The position numbers and the translations under genes are program-made. 64,000 nucleotides of DNA, from the NCBI RefSeq assembly GCF_004214795.1, contig NZ_CP035928.1, positions 1,302,001-1,366,000 of the forward strand, read 5' to 3'. Shown here one piece after another: positions 17,369 to 25,710 of this stretch. Each line of letters opens with the position of its first letter. Position 1 is the stretch's first letter. Source of the stretch: Malaciobacter pacificus (lineage in GTDB: Bacteria > Campylobacterota > Campylobacteria > Campylobacterales > Arcobacteraceae). Below the pieces are notes generated by a model. The model was not told where the DNA came from and made no database searches. It was given only the letters and a program-made list of their open reading frames with translations.

Positions 17369-18427
17369 TTATTCTTTCCACCATCTAGAAGTTGGATAAA
17401 ATCTATCCAAAGGAATTATTTCTCCCATGATAGGATGAATTACATTTAGCCCCTTTTCTTGGGCAAGTGTAGTCACCTTTTCTAAAGGTTCATACCAAGG
17501 GTGCATTGAAAGCTTGAATGTACTATTATGTATAGGAAATAGAAGTTTCCCATTTAAATCAATATGTGCTTGAATAGTTTGAGAGGGCATCATATGAATC
17601 TCTTTCCAACTTTTATTATAAGCACCAGCTTCTAAAAAAGTCATATCAAAAGGTCCATATCTTTTTGAAATTTCTTTAAAGCCAGAAAAATATCCAGTGT
17701 CACCACTAAAATATAGATTTATATTAGAACCTTTTATAACCCAAGATGACCATAAGGTTTTATTTTTATCAAAAAGCCCACGACCTGAGAAGTGTTGAGC
17801 AGGAGTTGCTGTTAGTTTTATAGTTTTATTAGTTATTGATTGATACCAGTCTAATTCATAGATTTTCATAGTATCAATACCTAAAGAGATTAGATGTTCT
17901 TTTATTCCAATTGTTGTATAAAAAGTTCCAACTTTATCTTTTAGCTTTAAAAGTGTTGGCTCATCTAAGTGGTCATAGTGATTGTGAGAGATTATTACTG
18001 CATCAATAAAAGGTAAATCATCTGTATCTATTGGATATTTATGAAAACTTTTTGGTGCAAAAATAGGGAAGGGTGTAATTTGAGCTGATAATACTGGGTC
18101 TGTAAGAATTAGTTTATCATCTATTTTTAAAAGAAGTGTAGAGTGACCAAGTCTTGTTACACTATTATTGGGCATACTTGCTATATCATCTTTTGTTAAT
18201 TTTTTAATAGGAATTTCATTTTCACTAGGTACTTGGTCATCTACTTTTTCACTAACAAATTTCCAAACATTTGAAAGAAAACCACTAAAACTAGAATCCA
18301 TATTTGCTTCAGGATTTTTAAATTTTCCATCTTGAAAGTAGTCACTATTATATTTTTTTTCATTTTTATAAGAACACCCAATCATCACTACTCCAATCAA
18401 TGTTATTAAAACTAAAATCTTTTTCAT
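17369..18427 (-). CDS. Metallo-beta-lactamase-fold lipoprotein
   Basis: 352 residues. The signal ends in the lipobox VMIGC, so it is a lipid-anchored envelope protein. The hydrolase domain has the metal motif SHNHYDHLD and later SGDTGYFSGF and HNSTFKL, matching UlaG/NAPE-PLD-like members. These act on phosphoesters, lipids or lactones; the substrate is unknown. It lies upstream of the redox cluster, just after an SDR gene in the same direction. Confidence 0.85.
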   Translation of the reverse strand: MKKILVLITLIGVVMIGCSYKNEKKYNSDYFQDGKFKNPEANMDSSFSGFLSNVWKFVSEKVDDQVPSENEIPIKKLTKDDIASMPNNSVTRLGHSTLLLKIDDKLILTDPVLSAQITPFPIFAPKSFHKYPIDTDDLPFIDAVIISHNHYDHLDEPTLLKLKDKVGTFYTTIGIKEHLISLGIDTMKIYELDWYQSITNKTIKLTATPAQHFSGRGLFDKNKTLWSSWVIKGSNINLYFSGDTGYFSGFKEISKRYGPFDMTFLEAGAYNKSWKEIHMMPSQTIQAHIDLNGKLLFPIHNSTFKLSMHPWYEPLEKVTTLAQEKGLNVIHPIMGEIIPLDRFYPTSRWWKE

Positions 18428-18450
18428 ATCAAACTCTTTTTTTGTTTAAT

Positions 18451-19170
18451 TTAAATATATATGTTTGTAATTTTTTCAATTTTTTCAATTAAACTTTTTT
18501 GTATCTCTTCATCATATACTATATCACAATATCTTATCTCTTTTAAGTGATGAAAATATTTTCCTGTATCTTTAAAACTCTTATGAGAAGTTAGCCAAAC
18601 TTGTGTATTACTACCATCTTCTAAACTATCTGGTGCTTCATAATTTGCCATTTTAGTTTTTACCCATCCTGGATCTACAGTGTTAACTAACACATTTTTC
18701 CACTTTTTTGATAGGGCTAAACTAAAAATAGATAATAGAAGTTTAGAAGTTGAATAATCAACTCCATTTTCTATTGATAGGTTATCTAAATCAACTACGC
18801 CTTGTGGGTGCATATTTGAACCAATATAGATGATTTTTTTTGGTTTTTTTACACAAGCTGTCAAAATATATGGTGCTAATACATTTACTTTAAATATCTC
18901 TGATTTATCATTTTTAAATACACCTGCATTATGAATTATCGTATCAAAGATACCTAAAGAGTTAATTTCATTTGCTAATTGTTTTGTTTCATAGATACTT
19001 GTTAAATCACCAACTAATATTTTATTTGTATTTTTTAAATATGATTTTAACTCTATTACTTTTTTTTCATTTCTAGCATGAAGTACAACTTCATGCCCTA
19101 ATTTAATTAACTCTTTAGCTGTTTGTAATCCAATACCATCAGATGAACCAGTTATAAATATTTTTGACAT
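18451..19170 (-). CDS. Short-chain dehydrogenase/reductase
   Basis: 239 residues. The cofactor motif is ITGSSDGIGLQTAKEL, followed by IIHNAGVF, and the catalytic pair is in YSTSK. It should reduce or oxidise a carbonyl/alcohol with NAD(P)H. It lies 16 bases after the alcohol dehydrogenase gene and 23 bases before the lipoprotein gene, so the three are probably one transcript. Confidence 0.87.
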   Translation of the reverse strand: MSKIFITGSSDGIGLQTAKELIKLGHEVVLHARNEKKVIELKSYLKNTNKILVGDLTSIYETKQLANEINSLGIFDTIIHNAGVFKNDKSEIFKVNVLAPYILTACVKKPKKIIYIGSNMHPQGVVDLDNLSIENGVDYSTSKLLLSIFSLALSKKWKNVLVNTVDPGWVKTKMANYEAPDSLEDGSNTQVWLTSHKSFKDTGKYFHHLKEIRYCDIVYDEEIQKSLIEKIEKITNIYI

Positions 19171-19186
19171 ATTATTTTATAAACCT

Positions 19187-20230
19187 TTATATTGTTGATG
19201 TATCAATAACATATCTATATCTTGCTTTTTTCTCTTCAACTTTTTTCCAAGCTTCAGTAATCTCGCTTGCCTTAATCATTTGAATTTCTGGTAATACATC
19301 ATTTGCAACACAATAATCAACCATCTCTTGAGTCTCTTTCATACCACCAATCAATGAAGCATTAAAGTTAACTCTACTTGCTGCTAATCCTATATTGCTT
19401 AATGTGATTTCAAATCCTACTGGCATACCAACAAATGTAAAATAACCATCAGGTTTAACAGTAGCAACATAAGGTGCAATTTCAAATTGATAAGGAATTG
19501 TACTAATCATATAATCTAAAGTTTGTGAATGAGCATATAAAGCTTTTGGATCTTCAACTACAATAACTTCTTTTGCACCAAAACCTTTGATATCTTCTTT
19601 CTTTTCAGCACTTGTAGTAAAGGCATAAACTTCAGCACCTTTTGATACAGCAATTTTAACAGCCATATGACCTAAACCACCAATTCCAGCAACACCAACT
19701 TTGTCACCTTTTTTAATATCTGCTTTTATAAGTGGAGAATAAGTTGTAATTCCTGCACAAAGTAGGGGTGCTGCTTTTTCAAAACTTACACCATCAGGTA
19801 AATGAACTGCAAAGTGATCTCTTACAACAATATGTGTTGAGTATCCACCTTGAGTAATCCCCGTTGGTTCTTTTTCTTCTGCATAACCATAAGTAAATTT
19901 TGTATCAGGATGATATTGTTCTTCATTTTCACAAGTTGTACAACCATTTACCATACACCCAACTCCGGCTTTATCACCAACTTTAAATTTTGTAACGTTT
20001 TTTCCAACTTGTGTTACAATTCCTGCTATTTCATGACCTGGAACTTGAGGATATTGTTGTTTACCCCAATGCCCTTTTTCTTGGTGAATATCTGAGTGAC
20101 AAATACTTGCTGCTTTGATTTCAATTAAAACATCATCATCTCCAACAGGTCTTCTTTCAAATTCCCAAGGTTTAATTTCTCCTGATTCGTCAAACGCTGC
20201 ATAAGCTTTTGTTTTTATTGTATTATTCAT
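19187..20230 (-). CDS. Zinc-dependent alcohol dehydrogenase / aldehyde reductase (YahK-like)
   Basis: 347 residues of the medium-chain family. The catalytic zinc ligands begin with ICHSDIHQEKGHW and GHEIAG; the NADPH fold is GVAGIGGLGHMAVKIA. In the structural zinc loop the segment CMVNGCTTCENEEQYH has three cysteines and a histidine where the last cysteine normally stands. Relatives reduce aldehydes to alcohols with NADPH. It is transcribed away from the YqhD-like gene, with shared repeats between them. Confidence 0.88.
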   Translation of the reverse strand: MNNTIKTKAYAAFDESGEIKPWEFERRPVGDDDVLIEIKAASICHSDIHQEKGHWGKQQYPQVPGHEIAGIVTQVGKNVTKFKVGDKAGVGCMVNGCTTCENEEQYHPDTKFTYGYAEEKEPTGITQGGYSTHIVVRDHFAVHLPDGVSFEKAAPLLCAGITTYSPLIKADIKKGDKVGVAGIGGLGHMAVKIAVSKGAEVYAFTTSAEKKEDIKGFGAKEVIVVEDPKALYAHSQTLDYMISTIPYQFEIAPYVATVKPDGYFTFVGMPVGFEITLSNIGLAASRVNFNASLIGGMKETQEMVDYCVANDVLPEIQMIKASEITEAWKKVEEKKARYRYVIDTSTI

Positions 20231-20345
20231 TTTTAATCCTTTATTTTAATTTTTATTATAAATTAGTTTGAAAAAAAGTGTTAGAAAGATACTCTGTATC
20301 TTTTGCATAATTCTCTAAAATATTAATTTTATTCATTTGTAGTAT

Positions 20346-20373
20346 TTGGTATAAAATTTGTAGAAATTGGTAT
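20346..20373 (+). promoter_or_regulatory. Direct repeats, possible AraC-family operator
   Basis: Two copies of TTGGTAT, at 20346-20352 and 20367-20373, are 21 bases apart, i.e. two helical turns on the same face. They lie in the divergent region between the two alcohol dehydrogenase genes, about 60 bases before the YqhD-like start. The spacing and layout fit a dimeric AraC-family activator, most simply the one encoded at 21592-22455. Confidence 0.45.
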
Positions 20374-20433
20374 TCAAAGATTTTTTGATTATCTTTATAA
20401 TACCTTCACAAATTTAATTTAAAAAGGACGCAA

Positions 20434-21573
20434 ATGGAATTTTCTTTTCATAATCCAACAGGTATAGAATTTGGAAAAGGTAAAATCAAAGAGATTTCAA
20501 ACCTAATCCCTAAAGACAAAAAAGTATTAGTAGTTTATGGTGGTGGTTCAGTTAAAAACAATGGAGCTTATGACCAAGTTACAGAAGCTTTAAAAGATCA
20601 CGAATGGTTAGAGTTTGGTGGAGTTGAAGCAAATCCAACAGTTGAAACTATGAACAAAGCAGTTGAACTTGTAAAAGCTCAAGGTGTAAACTATATTCTT
20701 GCAGTTGGTGATGGTTCTGTTATTGATGGTTCAAAATACCTTGCAGCAGCATCTTTATATGATGGTGACGGATGGGATTTCTTAGATGGAACAGCTGAAG
20801 TTCAAGAAGCACTTCCATTAGCAGTTGTATTAACTTTAGCAGCAACTGGTTCAGAATCAAATAACTTAACAGTTGTATCAAGAAAATCAACTGATGAAAA
20901 AAGAATGTATTTCTCAGACCACTCTTACCCTCAATTTGCAGTATTAGACCCGTCATTTATGGGAACTTTATCTGATAGACAACTAGGAAATGGTTTAGTA
21001 GATGCCTTTGTTCATATTTCAGAGCAATACTTAACAAAAACTAATGATTTACTTGTAAATGATGGTTATGCTGAAACTTTATATAAAGGTTTAGTAATCT
21101 TAGCTCAGAAATGGGATGAAAGAAGAACATTATGGTGGCAAGAAAACTTAATGCACATTTGTAATCAAGCACTTAATTTCCAATTAGCAAATGGTGTTTG
21201 TCAAGACTGGTCAACTCATATTATTGGACATGAATTAACTGCATTCTACGGATTAGACCATGCTAGATCTTTAGCAGTAATTTTACCTCACTTAATCAGA
21301 GAAATGATTGATGAGAAACAAGACAAATTAGCACAATTTGGTAAAAATGTATTCGGAATTGAAAATGATAACGAAGCTATTATCAAGAAAATTGAAGAAG
21401 TATTTGAATCTGTTGGTGTACCAACTAAATTAACTGCTTATGAAATTGATGATAAAGTTGTTGAAAATGTACATAATGCATTTAAATCTCACGGTTATTT
21501 AGAAATTGGAGAAAATGGAACTGTTACATTAGATAAGGTTGAAAAAATTATTAACAGATCTATTGCAGCGTAA
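20434..21573 (+). CDS. Iron-containing alcohol dehydrogenase, YqhD-like aldehyde reductase
   Basis: 379 residues. The NADPH site is VVYGGGSVKNNGAYDQV. Metal ligands are in GLVDAFVHISEQYL (Asp and His) and HIIGHELTAFYGLDHARSLAVILPH (two His). YqhD-type enzymes reduce short aldehydes that arise from oxidative damage. As in E. coli, an AraC regulator gene is next to it, here convergent. A ribosome site (AAAAGGA) precedes the ATG. Confidence 0.9.
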   Translation: MEFSFHNPTGIEFGKGKIKEISNLIPKDKKVLVVYGGGSVKNNGAYDQVTEALKDHEWLEFGGVEANPTVETMNKAVELVKAQGVNYILAVGDGSVIDGSKYLAAASLYDGDGWDFLDGTAEVQEALPLAVVLTLAATGSESNNLTVVSRKSTDEKRMYFSDHSYPQFAVLDPSFMGTLSDRQLGNGLVDAFVHISEQYLTKTNDLLVNDGYAETLYKGLVILAQKWDERRTLWWQENLMHICNQALNFQLANGVCQDWSTHIIGHELTAFYGLDHARSLAVILPHLIREMIDEKQDKLAQFGKNVFGIENDNEAIIKKIEEVFESVGVPTKLTAYEIDDKVVENVHNAFKSHGYLEIGENGTVTLDKVEKIINRSIAA

Positions 21574-21591
21574 GTTTTAACTTACACTACA

Positions 21592-22455
21592 CTAACAAGA
21601 GGCTTTTGCCTCTTTTGGTGAAAATCCAAAATAACTTTTAAAATCTCTACTAAAATGTGAAGGGTTATCATAACCTAATTCTTCAACAACATCCACAACT
21701 CTATAATCATGTTTTGTTAATAGTTCTTTTGCTTTAGTTAATCTAATTTTTTTAATATATTGTAAAGGAGTAAAGGTAGTGATTTTTTTAAAATGTGTAT
21801 GAAAAGATGATACACTCATACCACATGTTCTTGATAATGTTTCCATATCATGATTTTCTTTATAATTGTCATGAATCATTTTAAGTGCATTGGCAATTTT
21901 TGATTCATTATTTTCTTCTAAAAACATTTTATGAAGAATCTTTGCATTTTCTCCAATTGCAATTTTATAAAAAAGTTCAGTTAAAATTCCATTTGATAAA
22001 ATCATAGATTTTTCTTTTGATTCAAGTATATCAAGTAGTTTTGCAGTTGTATCTTCAATATCTTGAGTTACTTTATCTGAGAATATACCAAATGAACTGT
22101 GTTTATGTTTAAAATTTCTACTATCAAGCTTTTCTATAATATCGTACATAATTTTTCTATCTAAAGATATAAGTAAACTAATAAATGGTTCATCTTTTGA
22201 AGCATAGGTTTCACATTCTAAAGGTAAAGTAGTAGGAACTACTAAATAATTATCACAATCATATGTAAAGCTATTAGTTGAAAGATTTGCTATTTTTTTC
22301 CCTTGTAAAACAAGAATTAGACATACATCATAAATAAGTGGGGTTTTAGGTTCATATTTTGTAGTTTTAAATACTTTTATATTTTTTAGATTTGTGTCAT
22401 GAACTCCATCTTCTAAGTTTAAAATTTCTCTATTTTCTATAATACTTTTTTTCAT
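21592..22455 (-). CDS. AraC-family transcriptional regulator
   Basis: 287 residues. The N-terminal half is the AraC_N-type effector region (about 20-170). The C-terminal DNA-binding domain has two helix-turn-helices, CGMSVSSFHTHFKKITTFTP and ELGYDNPSHFSRDFKSYFGFSP. Proteins of this kind next to yqhD (YqhC in E. coli) activate it in response to aldehydes. The same role here is an inference from position and family. Confidence 0.9.
   Translation of the reverse strand: MKKSIIENREILNLEDGVHDTNLKNIKVFKTTKYEPKTPLIYDVCLILVLQGKKIANLSTNSFTYDCDNYLVVPTTLPLECETYASKDEPFISLLISLDRKIMYDIIEKLDSRNFKHKHSSFGIFSDKVTQDIEDTTAKLLDILESKEKSMILSNGILTELFYKIAIGENAKILHKMFLEENNESKIANALKMIHDNYKENHDMETLSRTCGMSVSSFHTHFKKITTFTPLQYIKKIRLTKAKELLTKHDYRVVDVVEELGYDNPSHFSRDFKSYFGFSPKEAKASC
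21597..21616. terminator. Terminator shared by convergent genes
   Basis: AAGAGGC and GCCTCTT make a 7-bp stem with a short T-rich loop, followed by TT. It terminates the YqhD-like gene and lies in the last codons of the AraC gene. Confidence 0.75.
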
Positions 22456-22576
22456 GAATAATTATAGAGTAATTTTTTTTAATTTAATGTAGAAATTAAA
22501 GATTAATTTATTGATTTATACAAATATTTAAATAGAATTTATCAAAAAGTTATCTTGATAAATTCTATTTTAGGAA

Positions 22577-23323
22577 TTAAGCTAAATATGCTCCTCCACA
22601 TACTGGTAAGTAAGTTCCTGTAAGTTGAGAACTTTCATTTTGTGTTAACATATATACTGCATTTGCTACATCTTGAGGCATTGAGATATTTCCAGTTGGA
22701 GTAACTGATTTTATAAACTCTTTGAACTCATCAGGAGCCTGTGCAGTTGCATCTGTTAAAACAAGTCCAGGAGCTACAACATTTGATGTGATTCCATATG
22801 CTCCTAATTCTTGTGCTAAGTATTTATTAAATGAATCAACTGCACCTTTTGCACTACCATGAGCTATAAAACTAGGAAGTGGACTTTCAGATAATGTACT
22901 TGAAATAAATACTAATCTACCAAATTTTTTCTCAATCATTGAAGTGTTTACAGCATATTGAGCACATAAATAAGCTGCTCTCATCTCATCATTTAATTTT
23001 TGAGAAAACTCATCCCAAGTTTGCTGTACAAATGGTTTTGGAGTGAAGTTCATATTTGCATTTGATACTAAAATATCAACTCCTCCAAACTCTGATTTAA
23101 TTTTATCAAACATAGCTTCAATTTGTGACTCATCTCTAACATCTGCTTGAATAGTATGAGCTTCACCACCTTCAAAGTTTATCTCTTTTGCTAAATTTTC
23201 AGCAACTTCTGTACTATTTACATAATTTATAAAAACTCTATAGTTTTTAGATTGAAACTTCTTTGCAACTGCTGCACCAATACCTCTTGCTCCACCTGTG
23301 ATTAGAACATTTTTCTTTGACAT
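22577..23323 (-). CDS. SDR-family oxidoreductase with altered catalytic tyrosine
   Basis: 248 residues from the ATG at 23323, which follows AAGGA; an upstream in-frame ATG at 23377 falls in the operator region and has no ribosome site. The cofactor motif is ITGGARGIGAAVAKKF and the NAG-like motif is LVSNANM. At the place of the usual YxxxK catalytic pair the sequence is HGSAK, so the tyrosine is replaced by histidine. Part of the FabG-like family. It is divergent from the luciferase-like gene and shares twin palindromes with it. Confidence 0.85.
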   Translation of the reverse strand: MSKKNVLITGGARGIGAAVAKKFQSKNYRVFINYVNSTEVAENLAKEINFEGGEAHTIQADVRDESQIEAMFDKIKSEFGGVDILVSNANMNFTPKPFVQQTWDEFSQKLNDEMRAAYLCAQYAVNTSMIEKKFGRLVFISSTLSESPLPSFIAHGSAKGAVDSFNKYLAQELGAYGITSNVVAPGLVLTDATAQAPDEFKEFIKSVTPTGNISMPQDVANAVYMLTQNESSQLTGTYLPVCGGAYLA

Positions 23324-23360
23324 ATTAATTCCTTTTTTTATTTTTATATTAATTGTTAAA

Positions 23361-23417
23361 ATACTTGTTAAATGCAAGTATAATTACTCTAAACTTAAAT
23401 ACTTGTTAAAGACAAGT
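23361..23417. promoter_or_regulatory. Twin palindromes, likely MarR operators
   Basis: ATACTTG-TTAAATG-CAAGTAT at 23361-23381 and ATACTTG-TTAAAGA-CAAGT at 23399-23417 are two near-identical palindromes 38 bases apart in the divergent promoter region of the SDR and luciferase-like genes. A TATAAT box follows at 23447. The MarR regulator at 24475 is the obvious candidate to bind them. Confidence 0.6.
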
Positions 23418-23481
23418 AGTTTAACTTTTATAAAAATATTTTTGTGTATAATTTCAAATAGAAAGAAAAAAGGTTAATAAT

Positions 23482-24471
23482 ATGAAAGAAAGAATACCTT
23501 TATCAGTACTTGATTTAGTCCCAATAGGTGAGGGCTTTTCAATTAGTGATGCTATGAATAATAGTACAAAATTGGCTCAAGCAGTTGAAGATTTCGGATA
23601 TGAAAGATATTGGATAGCTGAACATCACAACTTCAAAAGTATTGCAAGTGCAGCTACTTCAGTTGTTTTAAGTCATATTGGAGCAAATACAAAAAAGATT
23701 AGAATAGGTTCAGGTGGAATCATGCTTCCAAATCACGCACCCCTAATCATAGCTGAGCAATTTGGTACTTTAGAAGCTTTATATCCAAATAGAATAGATT
23801 TAGGACTTGGACGTGCTCCAGGAACTGACCAGAGAACTATGATGGCCTTGCGAAGAGATAAAAATGATGGTTCTGATTTTCCAGTTATGTTAAATCATTT
23901 ACAATATTATTTATCAAATGAAGGTGGACCAAATGCCATAAAAGCAGTTCCTGGATATGGAATGGAAATACCAATTTGGTTACTTGGTTCTAGTACTTTT
24001 AGTGCAAGTTTAGCAGCACAAAAAGGATTACCATTTGCTTTTGCTTCACATTTTGCACCTGATGCTATGAGTGCAGCAATTGAAGAATATAGAAGTAATT
24101 TTGTTCCTTCAAAACAGTTTGAAAAGCCTTATGTGATAGTTTGTATAAATGCTATATGTGCCCAAACTTTAGAAGAAGCAGAGTTTTTAAGAACATCAGA
24201 GCTATTAAAATTTTTATACATGCAAAGGGGTGATGAAAGATTGATTTCAAAACCAGTTGAAGATATAGATAGTATTTGGGAGCCTTGGGAAGAAAGAGCT
24301 ATTAGAAATAAAACAAGAGAGTCTATATATGGAACTCCTGAAATGGTAAAAGAAAAATTAGAATTATTGATTGAGAGAACTGGAGCAAATGAAATTATGA
24401 TGAATTGTTGGATTCACGACCCTAAAAAAAGAATACATTCCTATGAACTTATATCAAAAGTGTGGGTGTAA
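23482..24471 (+). CDS. Luciferase-like flavin-dependent oxidoreductase
   Basis: 329 residues of the bacterial luciferase-like family with the N-terminus PLSVLDLVPIGEG, YWIAEHHN and the conserved GSGGIMLPNHAPL and DLGLGRAPGTD. These use reduced flavin to oxidise a small organic compound; the substrate is not known. It precedes the MarR gene by three bases, so the two are one operon. Confidence 0.88.
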   Translation: MKERIPLSVLDLVPIGEGFSISDAMNNSTKLAQAVEDFGYERYWIAEHHNFKSIASAATSVVLSHIGANTKKIRIGSGGIMLPNHAPLIIAEQFGTLEALYPNRIDLGLGRAPGTDQRTMMALRRDKNDGSDFPVMLNHLQYYLSNEGGPNAIKAVPGYGMEIPIWLLGSSTFSASLAAQKGLPFAFASHFAPDAMSAAIEEYRSNFVPSKQFEKPYVIVCINAICAQTLEEAEFLRTSELLKFLYMQRGDERLISKPVEDIDSIWEPWEERAIRNKTRESIYGTPEMVKEKLELLIERTGANEIMMNCWIHDPKKRIHSYELISKVWV

Positions 24472-24474
24472 GAT

Positions 24475-24915
24475 ATGGAAAATAGTAAATTTAATATATA
24501 CCAATCTTTAGGATTTTATTTTAATACTATTTTTGTAGATATGAAAAGAAGTATGGAAGAGAAGTTAAAACAGTATGATTTAACTCATTTACAATTTAGT
24601 ATTTTAATCAATTTATATAAAAATGATGTAACAACTCAAAAAGAGATTTTAAGATACACAAATGGTGATGAAGCAAGTATTACTAGACTTATAGATAGAC
24701 TTGAAGGAAAGGGATTATTAAATAGAGTTCCAAGTCCCACTGATAAAAGAAAAAAGCATTTGGTTTTGACAAGTGAGGGAATAAAGCTAATTGATGAAGC
24801 AATATCTTGTGCAAAAGAGATGAATAAAGAACTTACAAAAGATTTAGAAAAAGATGAAGCTAGAGTTTTATTAAAACTGCTTAAAAAAGTCTATTCATCT
24901 TTTCATGAGAGTTGA
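24475..24915 (+). CDS. MarR-family transcriptional regulator
   Basis: 146 residues with the winged helix: LTHLQFSILINLYKN, EILRYTNGDEASITRLIDRLEGKGLLNRVPSPTDKRKKHLVLT. MarR dimers usually repress divergent genes and release DNA on ligand binding. The twin ATACTTG palindromes at 23361-23417 fit this. A weak hairpin (TGTTCA/TGAACA) follows the stop codon near 24922. Confidence 0.9.
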   Translation: MENSKFNIYQSLGFYFNTIFVDMKRSMEEKLKQYDLTHLQFSILINLYKNDVTTQKEILRYTNGDEASITRLIDRLEGKGLLNRVPSPTDKRKKHLVLTSEGIKLIDEAISCAKEMNKELTKDLEKDEARVLLKLLKKVYSSFHES

Positions 24916-25000
24916 GAGACTGTTCATAATTTTTGAACACTTTGTGGAACTAAGAAAATTTGTTTTAATATTTTGTGTTCTAAAAGTGGGAGGTTTAGCA

Positions 25001-25069
25001 ACTTAACGTTTAAAATGAGCCGATGAATTGCCCGCAGGGTAATTTATGGGCTCCACTAATTTGTTATGT
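25001..25069 (-). repeat. attC-like site 1 (end of toxin-antitoxin cassette)
   Basis: A 69-base site with 7-base ends ACTTAAC (25001-25007) and GTTATGT (25063-25069), both matching the integron R-box pattern RYYYAAC...GTTRRRY with one deviation. Between them lies an imperfect stem (GAGCCGATGAATT against AATTTATGGGCTC) capped by CCCGCAGGG. It lies right at the 3' end of the toxin gene, as attC sites lie behind cassette genes. Two sister sites follow at 25641 and 26353. Confidence 0.85.
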
Positions 25070-25070
25070 G

Positions 25071-25352
25071 TTAATCATAAGCTTTTTGTCTGTGTTTAAA
25101 ATCAACAACAGCAATAATAAGCTTATTCTCTTCGATAAGGTAAAAAAGTCTATAATTTCCAATTCTATATCTATAATAGCCTTCAAGATTATCTTTTAGC
25201 TTTTTAATGTTTGTTCCATAAAAAGGGTTTTCTCTAAGTTGGGGATAAACAAAGTTTTTAATTTTTGAATAGAGCTTTTTATCTATCTTTTTTTTAATTT
25301 TTTCAAAAGTTTTAGTTTCTGCAATTTGATACTTAGACAATTGTATAGTCAC
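25071..25352 (-). CDS. RelE/ParE-family toxin
   Basis: 93 residues with the RelE-superfamily fold: a first helix pair (TFEKIKKKIDKKLYSKIK), then NPFYGTNIKKLKDNLEGYYRYRIGNYRLFYLIEENKLII and the C-terminal FKHRQKAYD. RelE-type members cut mRNA on the ribosome and ParE-type ones inhibit gyrase; the sequence does not settle which. Its start overlaps the antitoxin gene by 20 bases. It ends two bases from an attC-like site, in an integron-type cassette. Confidence 0.87.
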   Translation of the reverse strand: MTIQLSKYQIAETKTFEKIKKKIDKKLYSKIKNFVYPQLRENPFYGTNIKKLKDNLEGYYRYRIGNYRLFYLIEENKLIIAVVDFKHRQKAYD

Positions 25353-25569
25353 CTTTTTTGAAATCTTCTAGTCCATCCATAAGGTTTTTTACTAGCTCTT
25401 TATCATTCATTATTTCAGCCATTTCATCATTTTCTACAAATTGTGAAGATGTCAAGTATTGCATTGTTGCAAACTCTATAAAATTTGAAAGATTTCTTTT
25501 TTGACCATCAGCTGCAAGTTTTATCATATCGTAAATTGAATCATCTATTCTCATAGTTACTGTTTTCAT
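25333..25569 (-). CDS. Ribbon-helix-helix antitoxin
   Basis: 78 residues. The N-terminal part (TVTMRIDDSIYDMIKLAADG, then RNLSNFIEFATMQYL) is a ribbon-helix-helix DNA-binding domain; the C-terminal tail should wrap the toxin. It should neutralise the toxin encoded next and repress the shared promoter. Antitoxin first, toxin second with overlap is the normal order. Such pairs in cassettes are known to stabilise the array. Confidence 0.85.
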   Translation of the reverse strand: MKTVTMRIDDSIYDMIKLAADGQKRNLSNFIEFATMQYLTSSQFVENDEMAEIMNDKELVKNLMDGLEDFKKGDYTIV

Positions 25570-25640
25570 AATATATCCTTTGAATATTTATAAATACTAT
25601 TGTATTCAAATTTATTCATTTTGTCAATTGTGTATGTTTC

Positions 25641-25710
25641 ACATAACGGTTGAGTTGAGAAATAAGTTTGCCCGCAGGGTAACTTATTTCTCTCCTAGTA
25701 CTTGTTATCT
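25641..25710 (-). repeat. attC-like site 2 (end of PIN-like cassette)
   Basis: 70 bases with ends ACATAAC (25641-25647) and GTTATCT (25704-25710). The stem GAGAAATAAG/CTTATTTCTC is perfect and is capped by the same CCCGCAGGG as in the other two copies. The stem sequence differs from its sisters while the structure is kept, as expected of attC sites. The last codons and stop of the PIN-like gene lie inside it. Confidence 0.85.

Larger units (their letters stand above)
25007..25646 (-). mobile_element. Integron-type gene cassette 1 (toxin-antitoxin)
   Basis: 640 bases bounded by G/TT crossover points. In the minus-strand sense it begins TTATGT (from GTTATGT at 25647-25641) and ends with its own R box ACATAAC, the exact reverse complement of that start. 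This self-match is the hallmark of a cassette that once closed into a circle. It carries one operon, the antitoxin and toxin genes. Confidence 0.8.
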
